From positions 1 through 12,568 of the forward strand of contig JAFGRR010000120.1 in assembly GCA_016935035.1 (NCBI GenBank): a DNA stretch of 12,568 bases. Direction: 5' to 3'. A program made the translations under genes and the position numbers. The stretch comes from Phycisphaerae bacterium. GTDB lineage: Bacteria; Planctomycetota; Phycisphaerae; UBA1845; Fen-1342. A model generated the notes under the pieces. It did no database searches. It was not told where the DNA came from and saw nothing but the letters and a program-made list of their open reading frames with translations. Shown one piece after another: positions 1-7,482 of this stretch. The first letter of the stretch is position 1; every line of letters begins with the position of its first letter.

Positions 1-1
1 G

Positions 2-496
2 CGGCAGATGCCGGAGAATGCCCGCGCCTGGCACAACATTGCCGTCGCGCACCAGGCCCTTGGTCAACTCAGTGCGGCCCGCGACGCGTGGGACCATGTC
101 ATCAACCTGGACCCGACCAATATCGAGGCCTACGCCCGGCGGGCCGAGGTGTATATGGATTTTGACGATTGGCCGGCGGCCGTCCGCGACCTGTCGCAGG
201 CCTATGCGATTGAGCCGCGCGACGTGGACATCAAGCTCAATCTGGCTCTGGCACTGATGAAGCTCGGGCAGCACGCCGAAGCCGGCCGGCTGGTGGAGGG
301 CATCCTGGTCAATCAGCCGCGTAACGTTCCGGCCCTCAACCGCCTCGGCGAAATCCACTGGTCCGCGTACGTCGCGGATTCCACCGCTGCCGAACGCGCC
401 GCCGCCGTTGATGCGTGGCAGCGTTCGCTGGCGATTGACGCGGCCCAAGCGGATGTGCGAGCGGCGCTGGATGTTGCCCGGGATGCGCGGGAGTGA
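2..496 (+). CDS. Tetratricopeptide-repeat protein, 3' portion (5' end outside window)
   Basis: The frame is open to the left window edge, with codons for R and Q before the first Met at base 8, so the true start is probably upstream and this is the C-terminal part of a longer protein. After about six residues come three back-to-back 34-residue TPR units, beginning ARAWHNIAVAHQ, IEAYARRAEVYM and VDIKLNLALALM. Each carries the TPR pattern of small and aromatic positions and ends in a helix-breaking DPTN, EPRD or QPRN. A fourth unit (VPALNRLGEIHW) has a seven-residue insertion. TPR arrays are protein-binding scaffolds; no catalytic domain is visible, so partner and role are unknown. The stop is TGA. 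The gene converges on the PEP-CTERM gene. Confidence 0.85.
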   Translation, partial: RQMPENARAWHNIAVAHQALGQLSAARDAWDHVINLDPTNIEAYARRAEVYMDFDDWPAAVRDLSQAYAIEPRDVDIKLNLALALMKLGQHAEAGRLVEGILVNQPRNVPALNRLGEIHWSAYVADSTAAERAAAVDAWQRSLAIDAAQADVRAALDVARDARE

Positions 497-541
497 TGCG
501 GCCCACTGATACAGCGCGGCGGGAGCGCCCGGGACGTTTGT

Positions 542-583
542 GACGAAGCCTCTCGATGCCGGCGTAGGACCGAGAGGCTCGTC
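542..583. terminator. Hairpin between convergent genes, possible bidirectional terminator
   Basis: Arms GCCTCTCG (548-555) and CGAGAGGC (571-578) pair perfectly. The stem continues through A547-T579 and GACG/CGTC with one bulged A, around a 15-nt loop. It lies between the convergent stops at 496 and 604. Neither strand has a good U-tract directly after the stem, so it is not a canonical intrinsic terminator. It may be an RNA 3'-end stabiliser or a Rho-assisted stop. Confidence 0.45.
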
Positions 584-603
584 AATGAAAAAGCGCGATC
601 TGT

Positions 604-1377
604 CTACCATTGCCGCCGGCGGAACCCGAGCAGCGGCAGCGCAAGCACTATGATCGATGCCGGCTCGGGCACGATAACGTAGCTGGCCCAAGCCAAGCCG
701 CCGCCGTAGGCCAAAGTGCCGTCGCCGCTGACGGCAAAATCGTCGCCCTGTCCAGCGTCCACGAGATAGCCGCCGTCAAATGTCCACGCCCGGCCAGGGA
801 TATCCACGCTGTCCTCAGCGTAGAAGGTCCCGACTATGCTGCCTCTCCACGTGAGAATCCCACTGATGAAGCTGGTGTACCTGCCGCTGCCTGGTGGCTT
901 CTCGTTGACACGCCAGTTGCCGTGGTAGTCGGGGCCGATTGCGCGGGACATGTTCTCACCGACCCAATCGAGATCAGCCTCATAGGGATCGGTGCTCAGC
1001 ACGTCGGACGTCCACGTGGATACCAGCGACTCTCCCGAGCCGCTCGCGACGACCGCGCAGCCCTCCCATCGTGAAAGGGCCGCGTTGTAATTCCCGGCAC
1101 CGAGAATATCCAGTGCCTGTCCGTTATAGACGGTGCCCGCGTCAAGCGCGAAGCTGAATTCGAGGTTGCCCGGGTCTGTCACGGTCGTGAAATCAAGGCT
1201 GGCGGTTTCGTCGATCCCGAATGTCCGCGCGACGCCCTGCACCTCCGCGCCCATGGCTTCCATCATCATCTCGGTGACTTCGACATCCGCCGGCAGCGGG
1301 CTGGCGGTCACCGGTGCCACGAGCACCGACGTGGCACAGATCACGATCGCGCACAGCCTGCAATTGAATCGAAACAT
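604..1377 (-). CDS. PEP-CTERM sorting-signal protein of unknown function
   Basis: This 257-residue exported protein has an N-terminal signal peptide (Met, Arg and Cys residues, then the hydrophobic run AIVICATSVLVAPVTAS). Its C-terminus is a textbook PEP-CTERM signal: VPEP at about 236-239, a hydrophobic segment IIVLALPLLGF, then the basic tail RRRQW. In known systems this tail is recognised and cleaved by an exosortase/EpsH-type protease for surface display or release; no exosortase is in this window. The body is rich in Gly, Ser, Asp and Trp and looks beta-strand rich (for example GTLAYGGGLAWASYVI), but I recognise no named domain. The start is supported by AAGGAG about six bases upstream of the ATG. 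The stop is TAG, and the gene converges on the TPR gene. Confidence 0.85.
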   Translation of the reverse strand: MFRFNCRLCAIVICATSVLVAPVTASPLPADVEVTEMMMEAMGAEVQGVARTFGIDETASLDFTTVTDPGNLEFSFALDAGTVYNGQALDILGAGNYNAALSRWEGCAVVASGSGESLVSTWTSDVLSTDPYEADLDWVGENMSRAIGPDYHGNWRVNEKPPGSGRYTSFISGILTWRGSIVGTFYAEDSVDIPGRAWTFDGGYLVDAGQGDDFAVSGDGTLAYGGGLAWASYVIVPEPASIIVLALPLLGFRRRQW

Positions 1378-1445
1378 GACTCTCTCCTTCTGGCGATTGA
1401 CGACCAGTTCTGACCGGCTTCACGCACGGTATGGCGGAAACCACG

Positions 1446-1469
1446 GTTGCCGGTCACACCACCGGCACC
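1446..1469. other. Small hairpin in the divergent intergenic region
   Basis: GCCGGT (1449-1454) and ACCGGC (1461-1466) pair around CACACC. An outer GGT/ACC extends the stem with one bulged T. It lies between the divergent PEP-CTERM and antiporter genes and would be in the PEP-CTERM 5' leader if transcription starts upstream of it. Function is unknown. Confidence 0.25.
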
Positions 1470-1535
1470 AGGGGGTCAGCGACATCCATTGCGGAAACCG
1501 GCGACAAAAGATGTGGAATCTCTCGATGTCCCGGT

Positions 1536-1564
1536 TTGATTCAAATGGCACAGTCGAGCACAAT
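1536..1564 (+). promoter_or_regulatory. Possible promoter for the antiporter gene
   Basis: TTGATT (1536-1541) and CACAAT (1559-1564) are 17 bases apart and fit sigma-70-type -35 and -10 boxes at 5/6 and 4/6 positions. Transcription would begin about 30 bases before the antiporter start codon. The -10 match is weak. Confidence 0.3.
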
Positions 1565-1601
1565 CCGCGTGGTTTGAGCCACTCGTCAAGGAGTATGCCC
1601 G

Positions 1602-3446
1602 ATGCATGGCGACATCATGCTGGGCCTCACACTCATCGTTGCCCTGGGCGTCAGCGCCCAATGGATCGCTTGGCGGCTGCGCATCCCCTCCATCCTGCTG
1701 CTGCTGGTCTTTGGTTTTCTTGCCGGCAACCTGCGCCACCTGCTCGGCCACGTTCCCGAGGTGCTCAACCCCGACGCTGTGCTGGGGGACATGCTGTTGC
1801 CCGTCGTCTCGCTCTTCGTCGCACTGATCCTGTACGAGGGCGGACTGACGCTTAATCTACGCGAGATCACGAACGTCCGCGGTGTGGTGCGGAATCTCGT
1901 GACCGTTGGCATCCTCGTCACGTGGGTGTTGGCGACGGCGGCGGCACACTGGATTGTCGGGCTCGACTGGCGCGTCGCGTCCGTGCTCGGGGCTTTGCTG
2001 GTTGTCAGCGGGCCGACCGTGATCGGGCCGATGCTGCGGTTGCTGCGCCCCAAACGACAGTTGGGGTCGATCATCCGATGGGAGGGCATCGTCAACGACC
2101 CGATTGGTGCGTTGCTGGCGGTGCTGGTTTTCGAGGTAACGCTCAGCGGTGACGTGCAGTCCGCCACCTCGATCGCCGTGTTCGGCGTGCTCAAGACGCT
2201 CTTTGTCGCCGGTGGCCTGGGAACGGCGGGGGCGCTGCTGCTGGCGCTGATGCTCAGACGCCACTGGATTCCCGACTATCTGCACAACGCCGTCTCGATG
2301 GCGTTTGTCATTGTCCTCTTCACGCTGACCGACCACATTCAGCCCGAATCGGGCCTGTTCACGGCGACTGTCATGGGCATCGTGCTCGCGAACCAGCGTC
2401 TGGCCCGCATCCACCACATCATAGAGTTCAAAGAGCACCTGCGTGTCATGCTGATCTCGACGCTCTTCATCCTGCTCTCGGCTCGGCTGACGTTTGACCA
2501 GATCAGTCAACTAGGGTGGGGCAGCCTGTTCTTCGTCGCGGTGCTGATTCTGATCGTGCGGCCGGCGGCGGTGGTGGCCTCGACGCTCGGGTCGGGAATC
2601 AACTGGCGCGAGCGGGCGTTGCTGGCGTGGTTGGCGCCGCGCGGTATCGTGGCGGCGGCGGTGTCGTCGGTCTTCGCCTTGCGTCTGGAGCAGGAGTACC
2701 CCGAGGCCGCACTGCTCGGGCCACTGACTTTTCTGGTCATCGTCGCGACCGTGGCGGTCTACGGCCTAACGGCCGGCCCGCTGGCCCGCTGGCTAGGAGT
2801 GGCTGACCCGAATCCCCAAGGCATACTGCTGGTCGGCGCCCATAGCTGGGCCCGTGCACTGGCCGAGGTTCTGCACCGCGAGGGCATCCGTGTGCTGCTC
2901 ATCGACAGCAACCGCACCAACGCCTCCGCCGCCCGCATGGCCGGTCTGCCGACCTACTCGGGCAACGTGCTCGGCGATTTCATAGAGGACGAACTCGATT
3001 TGCAGGGCATTGGCCGTTTGCTTGCCGTCACGCCCAACGACGAGGTCAACGCCCTGGCCGTGCAGCGCTTCGAGCGGTTGTTCGGACAGAAAGAGGTCTA
3101 TCAGATGCCGCCGGCGATCGGGCGCGGCGGCAAGAAACGTCTGGCCCACGACATTCACGGCCGGTTGCTGTTCACCGACGAACTGACGTACACGCGCATG
3201 CTGGAGCGTGTGCGCGGCGGCAGCGTCTTTCGTGCCACGCCGCTGACCGAGAGCTTCGATTATGAAGCCCTGCGCGGCCGCTTCGGCTTCGACGTGGTGC
3301 CGCTGGTCATCAAGCGTGCCAACGGTTCACTGACGATCATCGCCGCCGACCAAGACCCCAAGCCCAAGCCCGGTGACACGATCATCACACTCGGCCCACC
3401 TGATGAGAAACCCGTCGCCGCGTTGAAGCCCGACCCCACCCAATGA
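1602..3446 (+). CDS. CPA1-type Na+(K+)/H+ antiporter with C-terminal RCK (TrkA-N) module
   Basis: This 614-residue inner-membrane protein would exchange Na+ or K+ for protons. The first 400 or so residues form many hydrophobic helices. Diagnostic CPA antiporter features are GFLAGNL near the N-terminus, YEGGLTLNL, the ion-binding Asn-Asp pair in EGIVNDPIG (N165-D166; ND rather than DD indicates the CPA1 side), and the conserved arginine of APRGIVAAAV (R347). A cytosolic Rossmann-like RCK_N domain starts near residue 407 (ILLVGAHSWARALAEVL, with LLIDSN ending strand two). A smaller domain at about 543-600 (VVPLVIKRANGSLTII...KPGDTIITL) resembles TrkA-C. These regulatory domains imply gating by a nucleotide or small ligand. 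AAGGAG (1588-1593) sits eight bases before the ATG. Substrate ion cannot be decided from sequence. The gene diverges from the PEP-CTERM gene. Confidence 0.9.
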   Translation: MHGDIMLGLTLIVALGVSAQWIAWRLRIPSILLLLVFGFLAGNLRHLLGHVPEVLNPDAVLGDMLLPVVSLFVALILYEGGLTLNLREITNVRGVVRNLVTVGILVTWVLATAAAHWIVGLDWRVASVLGALLVVSGPTVIGPMLRLLRPKRQLGSIIRWEGIVNDPIGALLAVLVFEVTLSGDVQSATSIAVFGVLKTLFVAGGLGTAGALLLALMLRRHWIPDYLHNAVSMAFVIVLFTLTDHIQPESGLFTATVMGIVLANQRLARIHHIIEFKEHLRVMLISTLFILLSARLTFDQISQLGWGSLFFVAVLILIVRPAAVVASTLGSGINWRERALLAWLAPRGIVAAAVSSVFALRLEQEYPEAALLGPLTFLVIVATVAVYGLTAGPLARWLGVADPNPQGILLVGAHSWARALAEVLHREGIRVLLIDSNRTNASAARMAGLPTYSGNVLGDFIEDELDLQGIGRLLAVTPNDEVNALAVQRFERLFGQKEVYQMPPAIGRGGKKRLAHDIHGRLLFTDELTYTRMLERVRGGSVFRATPLTESFDYEALRGRFGFDVVPLVIKRANGSLTIIAADQDPKPKPGDTIITLGPPDEKPVAALKPDPTQ

Positions 3447-3452
3447 CCGACT

Positions 3453-3479
3453 CACCGCGACGCCGGGCAGAACGCGGTG
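3453..3479 (+). terminator. Weak hairpin after the antiporter stop codon
   Basis: CACCGCG (3453-3459) pairs with CGCGGTG (3473-3479) around a 13-nt loop, starting seven bases after the TGA stop. There is no U-tract, so it may act as a Rho-dependent or 3'-protective structure rather than an intrinsic terminator. Confidence 0.3.
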
Positions 3480-3571
3480 TCGCTGGCTGAGCCCTGAAAA
3501 CTGAATACGCCCCTCGCTGCCGCTCGGGCTCTGATTCGCGTGCCGTGCTGCCGTTGGGCGACTGATGCGTG

Positions 3572-3577
3572 TAGAAT
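3572..3577 (+). promoter_or_regulatory. Candidate -10 box for mnmA
   Basis: TAGAAT matches TATAAT at five of six positions, 41 bases before the chosen mnmA ATG. The same hexamer is used in the tRNA-His promoter of this window. No convincing -35 box is seen at the usual distance. Confidence 0.35.
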
Positions 3578-3618
3578 CCCGGTGTTGCCCTGGGGAGTGC
3601 CGCTGCTGAGGCGTGCCG

Positions 3619-4740
3619 ATGTCGCGCAACGGGAAAGTCATCGTGGCCATGTCGGGTGGCGTGGACTCCTCCGTCACCGCTTGTCTGCTGAAGGAACAAG
3701 GCTACGAGTGCGTCGGCGTCTTCATGAACGTCGGCGTTACGCGCGGCGTATCGGCGGGCTCCGGCACCGATGCGGCATGCTCCACGGCGCCAGCATGTTG
3801 CTCGCATGACGCCGCTGGCGATGCCCGTGCCATCGCCGATCGACTCGGCATTCAGTTCCACGCCCTGGATTTTAAGGCGGATTTCGAGCGTATCATCACG
3901 TACTTCCTGGATGAATACGGCCGCGCCCGCACGCCGAACCCGTGCATCCGCTGCAATCAGGAACTGAAGTTCGGCAAGTTGCTGCGTTTCGCCGACTCGC
4001 TCGACGCCGAGTTCATCGCGACGGGGCACTATGCACGCATCGTGCGCAACGGCGAGGCCCCGCGTTTGGCGCGTGCGGCCAACGTTGCCAAGGACCAATC
4101 GTACGTGCTGTTCGGCATCCGGCGGGCGGACCTGCCGCGCGTCCTGCTACCGTTGGGCGAGATGCCCGACAAGTCGCTGGTACGCGACCTCGCCGCCACG
4201 CTTGGCCTGAGCGTGCACGACAAGCCCGAGAGTCAGGAAATCTGCTTCATCCCCGACAATGACTACAAACGCCTCGTGCGCGAGCGGCGGCCGGAGTCGC
4301 AGCAAAGCGGCGTGGTTCGCGATGTGGCCGGCAACATCGTCGGCAGCCACGAGGGCATTACATCCTACACGATCGGCCAGCGTCGCGGCCTGGCGCTGGC
4401 GATGGGCTACCCGATCTACGTCACCGATCTGTGCGCCGCGACCAACACGGTGACGATCGGTACGCGGGCCGAATTGCTGCGCGATGGTCTGGTCGCCGAC
4501 GGAGTGAACTGGCTGGTTGACGCGCCGACCGCGCGGCGCGCCGCTGATATCAAGATTCGCTACACGCACACACCGGTGGCGGGCGACATCACACCCGACG
4601 CGGACAATCGCGTCACGGCCACGTTCTCAGAGCCGCAACCCGCCGTCACCCCCGGTCAGGCGGCCGTCTTCTACGACGAGCAGGATGTGGTTCTAGGCGG
4701 CGGCTGGATCGCCAGCGCGTTTCACCAGGCGGCAATGTAG
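3619..4740 (+). CDS. mnmA: tRNA-specific 2-thiouridylase MnmA
   Basis: This cytosolic enzyme adenylates and then thiolates U34 of tRNA-Lys, -Glu and -Gln, taking sulfur from a relay. It is 373 residues from the ATG at 3619, a normal family length. It has the PP-loop SGGVDSS (12-18), TPNPCIRCNQELKF with the catalytic cysteine C112, ATGHYAR, KDQSYVLFGI, the second active-site cysteine C209 in QEICFIPD, and the C-terminal TSYTIGQRRGLAL signature. ATG 3619 is preferred over an in-frame GTG at 3613 because TGAGG lies seven bases before it and only one base before the GTG. Oddities: the position equivalent to E. coli Asp99 is cysteine (C109, making CxxC), and a cysteine-rich insertion (C54, C60, C61) follows the first strand-helix unit. 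The TAG stop lies inside a palindromic repeat. A lone gene, not an obvious operon. Confidence 0.95.
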   Translation: MSRNGKVIVAMSGGVDSSVTACLLKEQGYECVGVFMNVGVTRGVSAGSGTDAACSTAPACCSHDAAGDARAIADRLGIQFHALDFKADFERIITYFLDEYGRARTPNPCIRCNQELKFGKLLRFADSLDAEFIATGHYARIVRNGEAPRLARAANVAKDQSYVLFGIRRADLPRVLLPLGEMPDKSLVRDLAATLGLSVHDKPESQEICFIPDNDYKRLVRERRPESQQSGVVRDVAGNIVGSHEGITSYTIGQRRGLALAMGYPIYVTDLCAATNTVTIGTRAELLRDGLVADGVNWLVDAPTARRAADIKIRYTHTPVAGDITPDADNRVTATFSEPQPAVTPGQAAVFYDEQDVVLGGGWIASAFHQAAM

Positions 4741-4840
4741 CGGCCGACGTCCCGTCGGCCGTCTTCGGCGCTTGCGCGTAAACGACGCTACCGCGGTAGC
4801 GTTTGTAGCACTCTACGGCCGACGGGACGTCGGCCGCTAC
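4737..4840. repeat. Compound palindromic element: two inverted repeat copies around a central palindrome
   Basis: A 26-bp sequence at 4737-4762 (starting GTAGCGGCCGACG, ending CGTCGGCCGT) recurs exactly as its reverse complement at 4815-4840. Each copy is itself a hairpin: CGGCCGACG and CGTCGGCCG arms around a 3-nt loop. Between them is a perfect 18-bp palindrome, ACGCTACCGCGGTAGCGT, at 4785-4802. The element fills most of the 132-bp gap between the convergent mnmA and HEAT-protein genes, and its first GTAG supplies the mnmA stop codon. It resembles a REP/BIME-type or miniature mobile repeat. It may also terminate transcription from both sides. The same family occurs at 11106-11275. Confidence 0.85.
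4785..4802. repeat. Perfect 18-bp palindrome at the centre of the element
   Basis: ACGCTACCGCGGTAGCGT equals its own reverse complement. It carries inward-facing copies of the GCTAC/GTAGC tag that borders the larger repeats, so it may be a remnant of the same family, a cruciform, or a site bound by a dimeric protein. Confidence 0.7.
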
Positions 4841-4872
4841 GTGCGTCCCTCAATGCCTCGAACCTTCCACAA

Positions 4873-7458
4873 TTACTCGGCAGCGAAGCGCAGCCCGTCG
4901 ACCGGCTTATCATCCAGTGTCATGATTCCGCAGCAGAAGCCCCATCCGCCGTTGCCCTGTGTGATCTTGAGCATCAGCGTATTCCAGCCCTGGTTCAGAT
5001 CGACATCGACGGTGTCGGACCCGCAAGTCAGGCCGCGCGCGACCTTCGCCGTGTGCACAACCACGCCGTTCAGCCAGATCTTCAGGCCGTCATCGCTGCC
5101 GGCACGCAGCCGCGCCTTGGTCGCGTGCTCCATCCAGATCCGAGTCCGCACGTAGATGCAGCACTCTGTCTGCTGCGCGACGCTGTTAAGGTCGAATTCC
5201 CACGGCTGTTTATCGTTGGTCAACGCCAGCGGCTGCCATTTGACATCGGCATCGGCGGTTTCCGGCGGGAGTGCGTCATCCACAAGGTCCAGGCCCGTGT
5301 GACCCTTCAGAACGTAGAACGGGCTTACCAGCCAGTCCATGCAGTAAACCCGGCATTGCCGAGCGATCTCAGTGGTCTCGTTGATGCGCGCCAGCTCGTC
5401 CTCGGTCGCGTCGGCCCGCAGCGGCTCCAGCGCGGCCATGGCTTCCTCAGTATGCCGAGCGGCAATCGCGCGTGAGAGTGCGATGACGGCGGCACGCGCC
5501 TCGGCCCGCAGGTCGGCGTCTTCCAGGTAACGCTGGGCTTCTTGCAGAGCCGCGACGCTGGGAATCGTCGCCAACGTGGACAGCGCCTGCTTCTTCATAT
5601 CGGGTTCGTCGGCGAGTTCCATCGCCCGACGCCAGTTGGCGAGGCGTTCGTCCGGCGTGCCGGCTGGCTGACGGAGTATCTGAACGATGGCGCGGAACGC
5701 GAGTACCCGGTGCGCTGTGCTCGCGTTGGCAGCCGCGATCACGAACAGGTCCTCCAGCACGACCGGGTCTTTCCAGTCGCACAGTGCTCGCACCGCTGCG
5801 TCGCGTACGTCGCCATTATCGCTGTCACGGGCGGCTCTTACGGCGGCCAACGCCGCTTCGCCTCTCAGCCGGCCAAGCGTGCGCAGCAGCACCGGCTGCG
5901 ACTCTTCGTGCACTTCGGCCAGTCGGTGAAGCACCGGCTGCGCATGTTGCTCGGCATCTGGCTCGCGCTGGCAGATTTTCACGACGGCGTTCTGGGCCGC
6001 GTCGCGAACCGCGTCGGCCTGAGCGGCCAACATGATGTCCAGCAGCTTGGCGAGGTCGGCATCGGCGGCCAGTTCGCCGAGCGCATCCAGCGCCGCGCGC
6101 TGGCCCTGCTCATCCGCATAGTCCACGACCGCGAACATCGCCGGTACCTCGTTCTTGGCCTGGCGCGCGAGCAGCACGCCAATCAGCAGCGGCCGAATGC
6201 CGGGGTCGGATCCGCGCAGCTCGGCCGCGATGGCCGCGTTGACTTGCTCGCCGCGCAGCGCACGCAGGCACGCGTCGGCGGCCGCGCGGTCGTCGTCATC
6301 GCCGGTAGTGGCATACGCAACGATGGCCGGAACGGTGTCCGCGCCGCCGAGTTTCTCGAGAGCCATCGCCGCCGCCAGTCGCACCGCCTGCTCCTGGCTG
6401 CCCAGCAGATGCACCGCCGGCTCGTGCGCCGAGGGTTCGCGGCGTTCGGCCAGCGCATCGAGCAGCGCGACCTGTGCCTGCGGCGTGGCGCCGCGCAGTA
6501 GGGCGGTCAGGCGTTCGGCAGTCCCATGGCCGACCAGTGTGTCGGCCAGTCCGGCCGCCACTACGCTCATGTAGGTATCGGTCCCGCGCACAAGCTCGGC
6601 CAACGTCTCAAACATGTCGTCGCCGCGAACCTTGACCAAGCCGCGCAACGCCGCCGCCCGGAGACGTTCGTCAACATCCGACGAATACACCGCGTTGAGT
6701 GCTCGCGCGGCCTGGGTCGGTGAATGTTCGGCCGCCGCAAAAGCGGCGCGCACACATGCGTCGGCGACTGCCGGGCGCATCTCGGGGCCGCCGGATTCGA
6801 ACAGGATCGTGAGCTCTGGAATCGCGTCACCGGCTGCGATATCGGCCAATGCCGCGATCGCCGCTCGCACGACTGTCTCGTCCGCGTCGAGACACAGCGG
6901 TGCGAGCAGCTTCACATCACGCAGGTTGCCTCGCGCGCCGATCGCGTTGATGAGCGCCACCCGCCAGGCTGGGTCCTCTGAAGCGGCGAGCGCGTCGCGC
7001 AGTGCGACACCGGCCATGGGGTCGGGGTTGGTTTGCAGCGCCCGACGAGACAGTTCGCGAATCTGCGCGTCATCGTCACGCAACAGTATCTCCAGAGTCG
7101 CGACGACCTCGCCATGGCCCAGTTCCGCCAGCTTGCGCAGCAGCCAGACGCGCGCGGGCTTGTTGGTCGCGGGTGTCAGCCGCTTGGCGATCTCCTGGCA
7201 AAGCGCCAGGCGACGATCCTCATCCCCCGGCGCTCCGGCCCGACTGCATAGACTGTCGATGACGTAGCGCGCTGCCTGACGCACGGCCACGTCTTCGTCG
7301 GCCATCAGCGGCAGTTGCTCGTCCAGCACACGGGCGTACTCACCTTGGTAGACATCCGGCCCGCGCGTGTTGGATGCCCTGTTGGTGACGGTCTGAGCCT
7401 GCGCGGTCAGCATGAACACGATCAGCAGCAGGGCGTTTTGCAGATAACGCATGGTCAT
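4873..7458 (-). CDS. Secreted HEAT-repeat protein with C-terminal beta-sandwich-like domain
   Basis: The 861-residue product starts with a signal peptide (MTMRYLQNALLLIVFMLTAQAQ), so it is probably periplasmic or exported. Residues about 50-690 are a long run of Ala/Leu-rich helical pairs of HEAT/PBS type, for example VRAAIAALADIAAGDAIPEL, LRAAALRGLVKVRGDDMF, VRLAAAMALEKLG and VRDAAVRALCDWKDPVVL. From about 706 to the end a different domain begins (MDWLVSPFYVLKG). It contains GSDDGLKIWLNGVVVHTAK near 787 and ends QGWNTLMLKITQG; this pattern is familiar from planctomycete exported proteins and looks like a jelly-roll, possibly carbohydrate-binding. This domain has several cysteines (ECCIYV, LTCGSD, GFCCGI) that could form disulfides outside the cytoplasm. 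GGGAG lies six bases before the ATG. The gene starts 24 bp after the oxidoreductase stop, which suggests co-transcription. Function is not known. Confidence 0.85.
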   Translation of the reverse strand: MTMRYLQNALLLIVFMLTAQAQTVTNRASNTRGPDVYQGEYARVLDEQLPLMADEDVAVRQAARYVIDSLCSRAGAPGDEDRRLALCQEIAKRLTPATNKPARVWLLRKLAELGHGEVVATLEILLRDDDAQIRELSRRALQTNPDPMAGVALRDALAASEDPAWRVALINAIGARGNLRDVKLLAPLCLDADETVVRAAIAALADIAAGDAIPELTILFESGGPEMRPAVADACVRAAFAAAEHSPTQAARALNAVYSSDVDERLRAAALRGLVKVRGDDMFETLAELVRGTDTYMSVVAAGLADTLVGHGTAERLTALLRGATPQAQVALLDALAERREPSAHEPAVHLLGSQEQAVRLAAAMALEKLGGADTVPAIVAYATTGDDDDRAAADACLRALRGEQVNAAIAAELRGSDPGIRPLLIGVLLARQAKNEVPAMFAVVDYADEQGQRAALDALGELAADADLAKLLDIMLAAQADAVRDAAQNAVVKICQREPDAEQHAQPVLHRLAEVHEESQPVLLRTLGRLRGEAALAAVRAARDSDNGDVRDAAVRALCDWKDPVVLEDLFVIAAANASTAHRVLAFRAIVQILRQPAGTPDERLANWRRAMELADEPDMKKQALSTLATIPSVAALQEAQRYLEDADLRAEARAAVIALSRAIAARHTEEAMAALEPLRADATEDELARINETTEIARQCRVYCMDWLVSPFYVLKGHTGLDLVDDALPPETADADVKWQPLALTNDKQPWEFDLNSVAQQTECCIYVRTRIWMEHATKARLRAGSDDGLKIWLNGVVVHTAKVARGLTCGSDTVDVDLNQGWNTLMLKITQGNGGWGFCCGIMTLDDKPVDGLRFAAE

Positions 7459-7482
7459 TCTTCGCTCCCGAATCAGCTTGTA

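Noticed and set aside
1133..1855. 240-codon plus-strand frame
   Set aside because: It runs antisense to the signal peptide end of the PEP-CTERM gene, across the promoter region and into the antiporter in the wrong frame; composition is not protein-like.
4737..4840. Full insertion sequence or transposon
   Set aside because: The element is only 104 bp, encodes nothing and shows no target-site duplication that I can identify; at most it is a miniature or REP-like element.
4772..5155. 127-codon plus-strand frame after mnmA
   Set aside because: It starts inside the palindromic element and is antisense to the well-supported C-terminal domain of the HEAT protein.
5542..6501. 319-codon open frame on the plus strand
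   Set aside because: It lies wholly antisense to the HEAT-repeat gene, has no ribosome site or family signature, and its Arg/His/Gln-rich composition is typical of GC-rich shadow frames.
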